Part shown: one piece after another, positions 1 to 7,547 of the stretch
How positions within the stretch are numbered: position 1 is the stretch's first letter
Layout: every line of letters begins with the position of its first letter
Assembly: GCA_024403585.1 (NCBI GenBank)
Contig: JAKSRN010000061.1
Location: 1 to 9,253, forward strand
Reading direction: 5' to 3'
DNA: 9,253 nucleotides
DNA from: Lachnospiraceae bacterium
Lineage (GTDB): Bacteria; Bacillota; Clostridia; Lachnospirales; Lachnospiraceae
Notes under the pieces: model-generated
What the model was told of the DNA's origin: nothing
Seen by the model: the letters and a program-made list of their open reading frames with translations, nothing else
Databases searched by the model: none
Program-made: the position numbers and the translations under genes

Positions 1-29
1 GCGGAGCTTTCTTTTATTAAGTGATTTAA

Positions 30-1199
30 TTATTTTCTTGGTTTCAGGAAATCCGGGATCTGGATATCTTTCTTCTGAACGTTGCTGCTTACAGGTGCTG
101 TCTTTGGCATCTGGTAAGCTGGTTTGTAAGCAGGTGCCGGTGCAGCCTGTGGCTGTGGCTTAGGCTGTGGTTTTGGCATCTGGTAAGAAGGCATCTTATT
201 TACAACCGGAGTCTTCTCTTTCTTTGGCTGCATAACTACAGGCTCAGATGCATCCTCAAGTCCGGTAGCAATAACAGTAATTCTAGCATAATCCGGAATT
301 GTCTCATCGTACATAGCACCGAAGATGATGTTTGTATCCTCTCCAGCCAGGTTCTGTACGTAAGTAGCTGCGTCATTCGCATCCATCAGGCTGATATCAC
401 CGGAGATGTTGATGATCACATGGCTTGCGCCTGCAATTGTGGTCTCAAGCAGAGGACTGAATACAGCCTGCTGTACTGCCTCAAGAGCTTTGTCATCACC
501 TTTTGCCTCACCGATACCGATATGAGCGATTCCTTTATCAGTCATAACAGTCTGAACATCTGCGAAGTCAAGGTTGATCAGTGCCGGCAGGTTGATCAGG
601 TCTGTGATTCCCTGTACTGCCTGCTGAAGAACTTCATCTGCTTTCTTGAGTGCTTCCGGCATAGTAGTTCTGCGGTCAACGATCTCAAGCAGTTTATCGT
701 TAGGAATAACGATCAGTGTATCAACATTCGCTTTCAGTCTTTCGATTCCTGCCATAGCGTTTGCCATACGAGCCTTTGCCTCAAAACGGAAAGGTTTTGT
801 AACAACACCTACTGTCAGGATTCCCATCTCTTTAGCCAGACCAGCTACAACAGGTGCAGCACCTGTTCCGGTTCCGCCACCCATACCACAGGTAACGAAT
901 ACCATGTCAGCACCCTCCATGAGAGATCTCAGTTCATCGATGCTCTCCTCAGCTGCTTTCTGTCCAACCTCAGGTTTTGCTCCTGCGCCAAGACCTTTTG
1001 TGATCTTCTCACCAATCTGCAGAACAGTTGGTGCTTTGCTGAGAGCCAGTGCCTGTTTATCTGTATTAACACCGATGAATTCAACTCCACCGATTGCCTC
1101 TTCTACCATTCTATTAACCGCATTGTTGCCGGCTCCACCGACACCAACCACGATGATTCTTGCAGAAGACTCTGCTTCATTCGTCATGATCTCTAACAA
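30..1199 (-). CDS. ftsZ: Cell division protein FtsZ (tubulin-like GTPase), TTG start
   Basis: FtsZ polymerises with GTP into the cytoplasmic Z-ring that recruits the divisome. The 389-residue length is normal. The nucleotide-binding fold starts at about residue 14 (VVGVGGAGNNAVNRM, 17-31). The tubulin signature GGGTGTG is at 107-113, and the catalytic T7 loop NLDFADV is at 209-215, all intact. The globular part ends near 315. A Pro/Gln/Lys-rich disordered linker (about 316-377) follows, then the conserved C-terminal peptide DIQIPDFLKPRK (378-389), which binds membrane anchors. The start is TTG at 1197-1199: GGAGGA (1206-1211) lies 6 nt before it, whereas the first ATG (1185-1187) would be 18 nt away. 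It is the last gene of the block, 121 bp after divIB, and may also have its own promoter. No ftsA sits before it. Identity is certain; only the start choice is inferred. Confidence 0.98.
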   Translation of the reverse strand: MLEIMTNEAESSARIIVVGVGGAGNNAVNRMVEEAIGGVEFIGVNTDKQALALSKAPTVLQIGEKITKGLGAGAKPEVGQKAAEESIDELRSLMEGADMVFVTCGMGGGTGTGAAPVVAGLAKEMGILTVGVVTKPFRFEAKARMANAMAGIERLKANVDTLIVIPNDKLLEIVDRRTTMPEALKKADEVLQQAVQGITDLINLPALINLDFADVQTVMTDKGIAHIGIGEAKGDDKALEAVQQAVFSPLLETTIAGASHVIINISGDISLMDANDAATYVQNLAGEDTNIIFGAMYDETIPDYARITVIATGLEDASEPVVMQPKKEKTPVVNKMPSYQMPKPQPKPQPQAAPAPAYKPAYQMPKTAPVSSNVQKKDIQIPDFLKPRK

Positions 1200-1205
1200 A
1201 ATGAT

Positions 1206-1213
1206 TCCTCCTT
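1206..1213 (-). promoter_or_regulatory. Strong ribosome binding site that decides the ftsZ start
   Basis: On the minus strand the sequence reads AAGGAGGA, close to a perfect anti-16S match. It is 6 nt upstream of TTG (1197-1199) and 18 nt upstream of the ATG at 1185-1187. This spacing supports the TTG codon and the N-terminus MLEIMTNE. Confidence 0.8.
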
Positions 1214-1275
1214 ATATAAAAACGACTACATAGATTCTGTGTTTTTAATTCCCCTAAGTCTAAACACTTATAGTA

Positions 1276-1304
1276 ATGATATCTTGAATTATTTGTTTTA
1301 GCAA
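1276..1304 (-). promoter_or_regulatory. Candidate internal promoter for ftsZ
   Basis: The minus strand carries TTGCTA (1299-1304) and TATCAT (1276-1281) with a 17-bp spacer, each hexamer close to the vegetative consensus. It lies in the AT-rich 121-bp gap between divIB and ftsZ (1200-1320), by far the longest gap between genes of the block. The predicted start near 1269 would leave a leader of about 70 nt. No terminator hairpin is visible in the gap, so read-through from divIB is also expected. AT-rich DNA gives chance matches, so confidence is moderate. Confidence 0.4.
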
Positions 1305-1320
1305 CAGTTTTTTTCTTTTT

Positions 1321-2229
1321 TTACATGTCCGCATCAAAGACAATGTTGATGGTTTCACTGGTATATTCCTCCAGATGAAGGATACCTGAACGGCCCTGAA
1401 GTTTCGGCAGAATCGCCGCAAGTCGGGTTACTTTTTCCTCCAGCTCACTGTCTGTTCCAAGGGCTGCACGGACACTTCCGTAATAAAGAGTCATCTCTCT
1501 TTCTGCCTTGGTGTTTTCTGAGATCTCTACATAATCCGGCTGGATTCCGTACTTGTCGATCATCTTGGTCAAGAACTGAATCGTATTAAAAAAGGTGGGA
1601 TTATCCAGTGGAAGTCTCAGTCCCGGATCCATCTCCGGTACATTCAGACCGGTGATCATAGGAACATCTGCCAGGCTGGGGTTAAACTCCTGTACATGAT
1701 CAGTGTCTTCCTCTTCTGCCGGCAAACCTTCTCCTCCTTCCGGAGGATTAGCTTCCATCTGCTGCTCCATCATCGCAGTTTCCATCGCAGTCTGCTTCAG
1801 CTGCTGTGTTTCTTCTGCAGACATGATCTCCAGAACGATCCCTTCATGATCAAAATAGTAATCCTTGTTATTGATCCGGACAAAACCTACCGGTTTCTTT
1901 TCATTTACATGAAGACGGATCTCATTCCTGCTTCTGAACTCGACCTCAACACTATCCATAAAACGGATATCTTTCAGCTCTACCCTGTGGCGGAAGATTC
2001 GAAGAAGCACGGAATTCTTTGTCCAGAACTCCGGGATCGTCATCTCCAGAATCTGCTGATCTGTATAGTTTTTTCCGCTGTTTCCAACAACCTCTACGGT
2101 ATTAATATAAAACAGTCCCCAGAACAAAGCTCCAGCAATCAGAATCGCTCCGGCAATCTCAAGAAAGACCTTCCGCCTTCTGTCGGATCGGGCATCCGAT
2201 ACTTTTCTTCCTTCTTTCTTTTTCTTCAT
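1321..2229 (-). CDS. divIB: Cell division protein DivIB/FtsQ
   Basis: DivIB/FtsQ is a bitopic membrane protein that forms a complex with FtsL (and usually DivIC/FtsB) outside the membrane and controls septal wall synthesis. Of its 302 residues, 1-20 are a very basic cytoplasmic tail (KKKKEGRK, RRRK) and about 23-42 form one transmembrane helix. The POTRA domain spans about 44-113 (starting TVEVVGN, ending LHVNEKKPVGFVR). The beta domain begins with YYFDHEGIVLE (124-134) and resumes at VPMITGLNVPEM (189-200). Between these two parts, residues about 137-188 are a Glu/Gln/Met-rich acidic insertion that looks disordered. AAGGAG lies 4 nt before the ATG. The gene starts 22 bp after murD. The family is poorly conserved in sequence, but topology and position make the call secure. 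Confidence 0.92.
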   Translation of the reverse strand: MKKKKEGRKVSDARSDRRRKVFLEIAGAILIAGALFWGLFYINTVEVVGNSGKNYTDQQILEMTIPEFWTKNSVLLRIFRHRVELKDIRFMDSVEVEFRSRNEIRLHVNEKKPVGFVRINNKDYYFDHEGIVLEIMSAEETQQLKQTAMETAMMEQQMEANPPEGGEGLPAEEEDTDHVQEFNPSLADVPMITGLNVPEMDPGLRLPLDNPTFFNTIQFLTKMIDKYGIQPDYVEISENTKAEREMTLYYGSVRAALGTDSELEEKVTRLAAILPKLQGRSGILHLEEYTSETINIVFDADM

Positions 2230-2251
2230 GCTTCTCCTTTAAGCTCTCGCT

Positions 2252-3610
2252 TTACAGGCTAAGAGCATACTCGCGGAACATGTCACCTCTCTGCTCATAG
2301 TTGTCAAACTGGCCCCAGCTTGCACAGGCAGGAGAAAGAAGAACGGCATCGCCATCATTTGCCAGAGAAGCACATGTTTTTACTGCTTCTTCCAGGTTCT
2401 CGCAGAAAATAATATTCTGCTCAGGGAATCCGCATGCTACCGCATCATTTCTGATCAGCTCTTTTGTCTGACCGATCAGTACCAGATAACGAACCTTTCC
2501 GTCAAAAGCATTGACCCACTCTTTATAAGTAGATCCTTTATCATATCCTCCGCCGATCAGCAGGGTCGGGCGATTCATTGCCTGAATTCCTTTGATGGCT
2601 GCATCCGGGTTAGTACCCTTGGAATCGTTGTAGTATTTTACGCCGTTTTTCTCACATACATATTCAATACGATGTGCAACGCCCTTGAATGCACACATGG
2701 TTTTCACCACGCTGTCTTTCGGAACACCGGCATGCAGTGCCATTGCAGCGGCACACATATAGTTTTCATAGTTGTGCAGACCAAGCAGCTGCAGATCATC
2801 TGTCTTTACCAGCACCTCTGTTTTCTCGCCGTCTGCAATGCAAATCTCTCCGTTCTGATAATAGATACCTTTATCCAGAGCACGAAGGCTGGAGAAATAT
2901 ACAACCTCCGGACGTAGATCTTTACCGAATTCACGAAGGATCGGATCCTCGTAATTCAACACACATACATCCTCTTCTGTCTGATTTGCAGCGATCAGCT
3001 CTTTAACACGGATATACTCTTCCATAGTATGGTGACGGTTCAGATGATCCTCTGTAATATTGGTGATGCAGGAAGCTTCCGGATGGAAGGCCTCTATAGT
3101 CTCCAGCTGGAAACTGGATACCTCTGCAACAGTTACAGCCTGCTCTGTCATCAGTGGTGCTGCATCTGTGTAAGGATTTCCAATGTTACCTACTACATAA
3201 ACCTCTGAACAGTAATCATTCATGATCTCTCCCAGCAGAGATGTGGTAGTAGTTTTTCCGTTTGTTCCTGTGATTGCAAGAACACGGCCTTTTCCGATCT
3301 GATAAGCAAGCTCCACCTCGCCCCAGATCTTGATTCCTGCTGCTTTGAAGCGATCCACAACAGGAATGTCACAAGGTACTCCAGGACTCATGATCACAAG
3401 ATCCAGTCCCTTCAGCTCCTCCTCCGGTAATTCTCCCAGAATCACCTTTGTAGTTTTATCTTCTAATTTTTCCAGTATAGCTGCCGGATCCAGTTTCTCG
3501 TTTCCATCATAAATAACAGGATTGGCACCCAGCTTTGTCAGCAGTGTTGCTGCACCGATTCCACTCTTGCCGGATCCAAATACCAGAACTTTCTTTCCAC
3601 TCCATTCCAT
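2252..3610 (-). CDS. murD: UDP-N-acetylmuramoylalanine--D-glutamate ligase MurD
   Basis: MurD is a cytoplasmic ATP-dependent ligase that adds D-glutamate to UDP-MurNAc-L-Ala, the second amino-acid addition of peptidoglycan precursor synthesis. At 452 residues it has the usual length. The N-terminal UDP-binding Rossmann-like domain (1-about 105) has VLVFGSGKSGIGAA (8-21). The central ATPase domain has the P-loop GTNGKTTT (115-122), AEVSSFQLE (162-170) and HLNRHHTMEEY (189-199), with K203 placed like the carbamylated lysine of Mur ligases. The C-terminal domain starts near HRIE (313-316), followed by NDSKGTNPDA (328-337) and SPACASWGQFDNYEQRG (426-442). GGAGGA immediately precedes the ATG. It lies 64 bp after mraY and 22 bp before divIB; ftsW and murG, often found next to it, are absent. 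Confidence 0.98.
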   Translation of the reverse strand: MEWSGKKVLVFGSGKSGIGAATLLTKLGANPVIYDGNEKLDPAAILEKLEDKTTKVILGELPEEELKGLDLVIMSPGVPCDIPVVDRFKAAGIKIWGEVELAYQIGKGRVLAITGTNGKTTTTSLLGEIMNDYCSEVYVVGNIGNPYTDAAPLMTEQAVTVAEVSSFQLETIEAFHPEASCITNITEDHLNRHHTMEEYIRVKELIAANQTEEDVCVLNYEDPILREFGKDLRPEVVYFSSLRALDKGIYYQNGEICIADGEKTEVLVKTDDLQLLGLHNYENYMCAAAMALHAGVPKDSVVKTMCAFKGVAHRIEYVCEKNGVKYYNDSKGTNPDAAIKGIQAMNRPTLLIGGGYDKGSTYKEWVNAFDGKVRYLVLIGQTKELIRNDAVACGFPEQNIIFCENLEEAVKTCASLANDGDAVLLSPACASWGQFDNYEQRGDMFREYALSL

Positions 3611-3674
3611 GGCTCATTCCTCCATTTTTCATAATCTGTATTTCCGGAATATCTGTTCTCTTGCTCCGCAAATC

Positions 3675-4631
3675 TTACATTGCCATATAACCTACGGTAC
3701 AGAACAGGATCGTAACGATTGTAAATACGGTAACAACCTTTGTCTCAGACCAGTCACTCAGCTCAAAATGATGATGGATCGGGGTCATCTTAAAGATTCT
3801 TTTTCCGTGTGTCATTTTAAAATAGCTGACCTGCATTACTACGGACAGCAGTTCCACTGTGTAGATGATTCCGATGATCGGAATAAACAGCGGCATATTC
3901 AGCATATATGCAGAACCGGCTACGAAACCACCCAGGGCCAGTGAACCGGTATCACCCATAAAGATCTTTGCAGGATGTGCATTGTGCCACAGGAAGCCCA
4001 GAAGTCCACCGATCACGGACCATGCCAGCGGCTCAAGACCTGCTCCTTTGGCAATGGATGCAAACACAAAGAAAAATGCTACTACTACAGTCACGCTGGA
4101 TGCAAGACCGTCAACTCCGTCTGTAAAGTTCACACCGTTTACTGTAGCAAGCACTACAATGAACAGGAAAGGTACAGACAGGATTCCGATATTGATGGTC
4201 ATACCTCCTGTAAAAGGAATGATCATATCCATGGTCACATCTGTCATCTTCAGCATCCAGAAAACAAAGATGCAGGTGATCACAAACTGCAGTCCCAGTT
4301 TCTGCCATGGAAGCAGACCGTCGGAATTCTTCTTTACTACCTTCAGGTAATCATCCATGAATCCGACAATACCGAAACCGATGGTCAGGATCAGAACCGG
4401 AATGATATTCGGATATTTTCCTGCCAGGAAAATCGCAACCGGAAGCATGCCTGCCAGAAACATCATACCACCCATGGATGGTGTTCCCGCTTTTTTCAGA
4501 TGGGATTTGACTCCTTCTTCTCTCTCGGTATTACCGAATTTCAGTCTGCGCAGCCACGGGATCACCACCGGTGCCAGCGCCATTGTAATTGCAAATGTAG
4601 CGATCAATGCGATTACCATATACCAGTTCAT
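3675..4631 (-). CDS. mraY: Phospho-N-acetylmuramoyl-pentapeptide-transferase MraY
   Basis: MraY is a polytopic membrane enzyme that transfers phospho-MurNAc-pentapeptide from UDP to undecaprenyl phosphate, giving lipid I. It has 318 residues and about ten hydrophobic segments. Family motifs are intact: TPSMGG (50-55), the Mg-binding aspartate pair in FMDDYLK (D93, D94), NFTDGVDGL (168-176), MGDTGS (225-230, with D227) and PIHHHFE (284-290). AGAGGT lies just upstream of the ATG. It is 37 bp after the PBP gene and 64 bp before murD, so very likely co-transcribed. It supplies the lipid-linked substrate that the septal synthase downstream of it in the pathway needs. Nothing is truncated or odd. 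Confidence 0.98.
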   Translation of the reverse strand: MNWYMVIALIATFAITMALAPVVIPWLRRLKFGNTEREEGVKSHLKKAGTPSMGGMMFLAGMLPVAIFLAGKYPNIIPVLILTIGFGIVGFMDDYLKVVKKNSDGLLPWQKLGLQFVITCIFVFWMLKMTDVTMDMIIPFTGGMTINIGILSVPFLFIVVLATVNGVNFTDGVDGLASSVTVVVAFFFVFASIAKGAGLEPLAWSVIGGLLGFLWHNAHPAKIFMGDTGSLALGGFVAGSAYMLNMPLFIPIIGIIYTVELLSVVMQVSYFKMTHGKRIFKMTPIHHHFELSDWSETKVVTVFTIVTILFCTVGYMAM

Positions 4632-4668
4632 ATTCTACCTCTTTTCCGCCCCTCGTCAGGCGTATTCA

Positions 4669-6975
4669 TTATTCACTGCCAGGGATTCCCTCTGAGAAGA
4701 TGGAGTCCCCTCCGTTTTCTGCATAATCATCCGGATTGCCTCCCGGCGGTGCCGGGATATCTGTATCCAGAACAGGCTGCTCTGTTCCTCCCGGATCTGC
4801 AGCTTGTTCTTCCACTGGCTGGCCTTCCACCGGCTGTCCCTCTGCCGGCTGTCCTTCTGCTGGCTGGCCGTCCATCGGCTGCTCTTCTGCAGGCTGGCCT
4901 TCTACCGGCTGGCCACCTAACGCTGCCTGCTCTTTTGCGATCCTGTCAGCTTCCTTCTGTGCCTCCAGCTGAATAAGGAAGGCCTCTGTAGCTGCCGGAT
5001 CATCCGGGAAGATATTCATATATGGAAGAAGCTCTATGAAGATATCTCTTGCGATCTCCTGGGCATAGATACTGCTTCCCTGATTCTCAACATTCGGGCT
5101 GTCCACAACAACATACACCACTACCTCAGGATTTTCAAGCGGTGCACAGCCGATAAAGGATACAACATAGGAACCGTCATAGGATTTGGTCTCTGGATTG
5201 ACCTTCTGTGCGGTACCGGTTTTTCCGCCTAAGTTGTAACCGGCAACATTTGCCACGGTACCGGATCCGCCTTCCTGCATAACGCCGGAAAGCCATTCTC
5301 TGATCTGGTTGCTGACACGGGTGGAGATCACCTGTCGCTCAACAACAGCTTCCATACGCTCTGTAACAGCACCTGTGCTGTCAGTGATCGCACTGACAAC
5401 ATGTGGCTTATAGTAATATCCGCCATTAACAATGGCAGAGAAGGCAGCTGCCTCCTGTATCATGGTACAGGTAAATCCCTGTCCGAAAGAAGTGGTTGCC
5501 AGCTCCACTTCCTGCATACTTTCTTCGGTATGAAGGAGTCCGGAGTTTTCTCCCGGAAGATCAATACCTGTTTTCATTCCAAAGTTGAAGAGCTCCTGGT
5601 ATTTCAGCATATTGGCGGAACCCAGACGGGCACCGATCTGCATCAGTGCATCGTTACAGGAAACCCGCAATGCACCATTCATATCCAGTTCTCCGTGTTC
5701 ATCCGGATAAACAACACAGTGGAGAGTTGCATTGTTGATGACCTCCAGACCATCACAATAGTAATGCTCTCTCTCATTGGCAGAAGCTGTCTCCAGCGCC
5801 GCCGCTACTGTGACCGGTTTAAATGTGGAACCCGGCTCAAAAGAATCGGAAACACAGTAGTTTTTCCACATCGCGGCAAGCTCTTTCTCCACTTTCTTAT
5901 ATTCCGCCTCTGACATGGCATTGAATTCTTCTCTGGTATAAAGGCTCGGATGATTGAGATCATACCAGTTGCTGGAATCCATACCCAGAACTTCACCGGT
6001 ATTAGGATTCATTACGATCACACCGATATTTTCAGCCGCATCCTCTCCCTGAGGTCCGTTTTTATACTTCTCACAGTATTCCTGCATGGCAGAACGAATG
6101 ATCTGCTGAATGTTTACGTCAATCGTGGTGATCACATTCTTGCCCGGAACCGGGTCAATAATGGTCTGTTCTGCACTGGCATCACTGTTGAAATATCCGA
6201 ACTGGCGGCCGTTTGTGCCGTTCAGAATATCGGAATAGTAGCCTTCCACGCCGAAATTTGCCTTATTCTCGGCATTGGAAAAGCCGATCAGGTCACAGGC
6301 AAGAGAATCCATCGGATAAACTCTTCGATAGGATTCCTCGAACCAGATTCCCTTTACATTATTTCTTCTGGCAATCTCAGCTCTCTTCTCCTCTTTCGAA
6401 ATATTGCTCTCCAGAATACTTTCTGTGTCTTTGAATTCCTCAAATCTCTGTTTATCGGAGATGGACATATTGTTGGAAAGGATCACGTACTGGTCATCCT
6501 TTGTTTTTTCATCTGTAAGTAATCCTCTGATCTGGTTCTCATCCTGACCTAAAAGTTCAGTCAGAACCTGGATCGTCGGTTCAACATAGAACGTTCCTTC
6601 TACTCCATCTGCATCAACGGAGGTAGAATTCACAACCTTGCAGTCCAGGATCAGATTATAAACCTTATCGCTGGTGGCAAGGATCGTACCGTTCCTGTCT
6701 CGGATATCACCTCTTTTAAACGGAATGATCCTGCTCTCATACTGCTGCTGGGTCTGTTTGAGAACGGTTCTTTCATAGTTTTTTCCGTCATTCAGATTAA
6801 TGAATGTAATTCGAATGGCTAAACCTACTAAAGCCAGTATGACTATCAGAAATAGTAATACCAGCTTTTTCCCCATTTTATTATTAATTTTTCTGCTGCG
6901 CATCTTCTGCCAGCGACGGCCGCGGATCTCTTTGGACCGCGAGCGCTGCAGATTTTTCTGATTTTTTGTACTCAT
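4669..6975 (-). CDS. ftsI: Class B penicillin-binding protein (FtsI/PBP2B type), septal transpeptidase
   Basis: This is a monofunctional D,D-transpeptidase that cross-links septal peptidoglycan outside the membrane. Of its 768 residues, 1-36 form a basic cytoplasmic tail, about 37-58 a transmembrane anchor, and about 80-275 the dimerisation domain (RGDIRDRNGTILATS, 88-102). The transpeptidase domain spans about 310-655. The active site is complete: STFK (383-386, nucleophile S383), SCN (439-441) and KTG (585-587), plus SFGQGF (496-501). There is no PASTA domain, which argues against SpoVD. Instead there is a helical segment (about 660-686) and a repetitive acidic tail with eight pentapeptides (688-727). 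The ATG lies 11 nt after the ftsL stop behind only a weak AGGT, suggesting translational coupling. FtsI versus PBP2B naming is a matter of convention. Confidence 0.95.
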   Translation of the reverse strand: MSTKNQKNLQRSRSKEIRGRRWQKMRSRKINNKMGKKLVLLFLIVILALVGLAIRITFINLNDGKNYERTVLKQTQQQYESRIIPFKRGDIRDRNGTILATSDKVYNLILDCKVVNSTSVDADGVEGTFYVEPTIQVLTELLGQDENQIRGLLTDEKTKDDQYVILSNNMSISDKQRFEEFKDTESILESNISKEEKRAEIARRNNVKGIWFEESYRRVYPMDSLACDLIGFSNAENKANFGVEGYYSDILNGTNGRQFGYFNSDASAEQTIIDPVPGKNVITTIDVNIQQIIRSAMQEYCEKYKNGPQGEDAAENIGVIVMNPNTGEVLGMDSSNWYDLNHPSLYTREEFNAMSEAEYKKVEKELAAMWKNYCVSDSFEPGSTFKPVTVAAALETASANEREHYYCDGLEVINNATLHCVVYPDEHGELDMNGALRVSCNDALMQIGARLGSANMLKYQELFNFGMKTGIDLPGENSGLLHTEESMQEVELATTSFGQGFTCTMIQEAAAFSAIVNGGYYYKPHVVSAITDSTGAVTERMEAVVERQVISTRVSNQIREWLSGVMQEGGSGTVANVAGYNLGGKTGTAQKVNPETKSYDGSYVVSFIGCAPLENPEVVVYVVVDSPNVENQGSSIYAQEIARDIFIELLPYMNIFPDDPAATEAFLIQLEAQKEADRIAKEQAALGGQPVEGQPAEEQPMDGQPAEGQPAEGQPVEGQPVEEQAADPGGTEQPVLDTDIPAPPGGNPDDYAENGGDSIFSEGIPGSE
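4795..4914 (-). repeat. Eight tandem 15-bp units coding a GQPxE tail
   Basis: Inside the PBP gene, residues 688-727 read as eight in-frame pentapeptides: GQPVE, GQPAE, EQPMD, GQPAE, GQPAE, GQPVE, GQPVE, EQAAD. The 15-bp units differ mostly at wobble positions (GGC/GGA, CCG/CCA/CCT, GTA/GTG), so the peptide is more regular than the DNA. The segment would lie outside the membrane, after the catalytic domain. Confidence 0.9.
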
Positions 6976-6986
6976 AAAACCTAAAT

Positions 6987-7547
6987 TTATTCAGGCACAT
7001 CCTGGTACTGACGCATGTAACTGCTCTCATCAATACTGTAATACTCGATCTGTGACTCTGTGGCATAGTGCATTCCAAAACTCAATGCCGCATTCTTGAT
7101 ATCCTCAAGTGTTACAGACGACTGTACCTGATTATAATACGCGTCATTATCTGCTTTCATGGAATTCAGTTCACTCTCCATGATCTCAATGGTATCGATC
7201 TGTGTGGTGAGTGTGGATTTCAGATTCAGATACTGTACGCATAAGAACATCGTAAGCAGGCATGATGCCGATAAGAAAAGTACATAACCGACTCCCATGC
7301 TTCTTGCATTCGCTCTGTTTTTTTCTAATTGCTGCTGACTGACCACATCTGGCTCAGTCCTTCTCCGTCTGTCGCTTTCTCTTCGCTCAGCCGGTCTTTC
7401 CATGCGATTACGACTACGTCCAGGCGTCCGGTGCGGTTCTGCAGCTTTGCGAACCTGAACCTTACGAGCTGTACTGCCGTCCACATATATATAATTTTCA
7501 GTCCGATCCGAATTAGAATTTACCCTTCTTCGACCTGTACTTGCCAT
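6987..7547 (-). CDS. ftsL: Cell division protein FtsL
   Basis: FtsL is a small bitopic divisome protein that pairs with DivIC/FtsB through a coiled coil and helps activate septal synthesis. I choose the ATG at 7545-7547 (186 residues, starting MASTGRRRVN). AGGAG lies 9 nt upstream, while the frame open further upstream has no comparable site. Residues 1-84 are cytoplasmic and unusually long and Arg-rich (about 37-64 is almost all R, E, S and P). One transmembrane helix covers about 85-107, then a heptad-like coiled coil at about 108-140, then a short polar C-terminal part (ending QYQDVPE). The start overlaps the rsmH end by 35 bp and the stop is 11 nt from the PBP start. Sequence conservation in this family is very low, so the call rests on position, topology and size. 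Confidence 0.87.
   Translation of the reverse strand: MASTGRRRVNSNSDRTENYIYVDGSTARKVQVRKAAEPHRTPGRSRNRMERPAERRESDRRRRTEPDVVSQQQLEKNRANARSMGVGYVLFLSASCLLTMFLCVQYLNLKSTLTTQIDTIEIMESELNSMKADNDAYYNQVQSSVTLEDIKNAALSFGMHYATESQIEYYSIDESSYMRQYQDVPE

Noticed and set aside
1..29. Possible terminator after ftsZ
   Set aside because: The minus strand ends in AAAGCTCCGC, which could be the left arm of a hairpin, but the window stops before any right arm, so it cannot be called.
420..1233. Long plus-strand open frames opposite ftsZ
   Set aside because: They lie fully antisense to an intact, conserved FtsZ, lack good ribosome binding sites and show composition expected of a mirrored coding frame.
1215..1260. 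Sporulation-type (sigma-H) promoter before ftsZ
   Set aside because: GGGGAATT and CAGAATCT on the minus strand recall the sigma-H elements, but the spacing is too short and the -35 part does not fit.
3975..4976. 333-codon plus-strand open frame opposite mraY and the PBP tail
   Set aside because: It is antisense to two well-conserved genes. Its Cys/His-rich start and Pro/Leu repeats at the end are reflections of the MraY codons and the GQPxE repeats.
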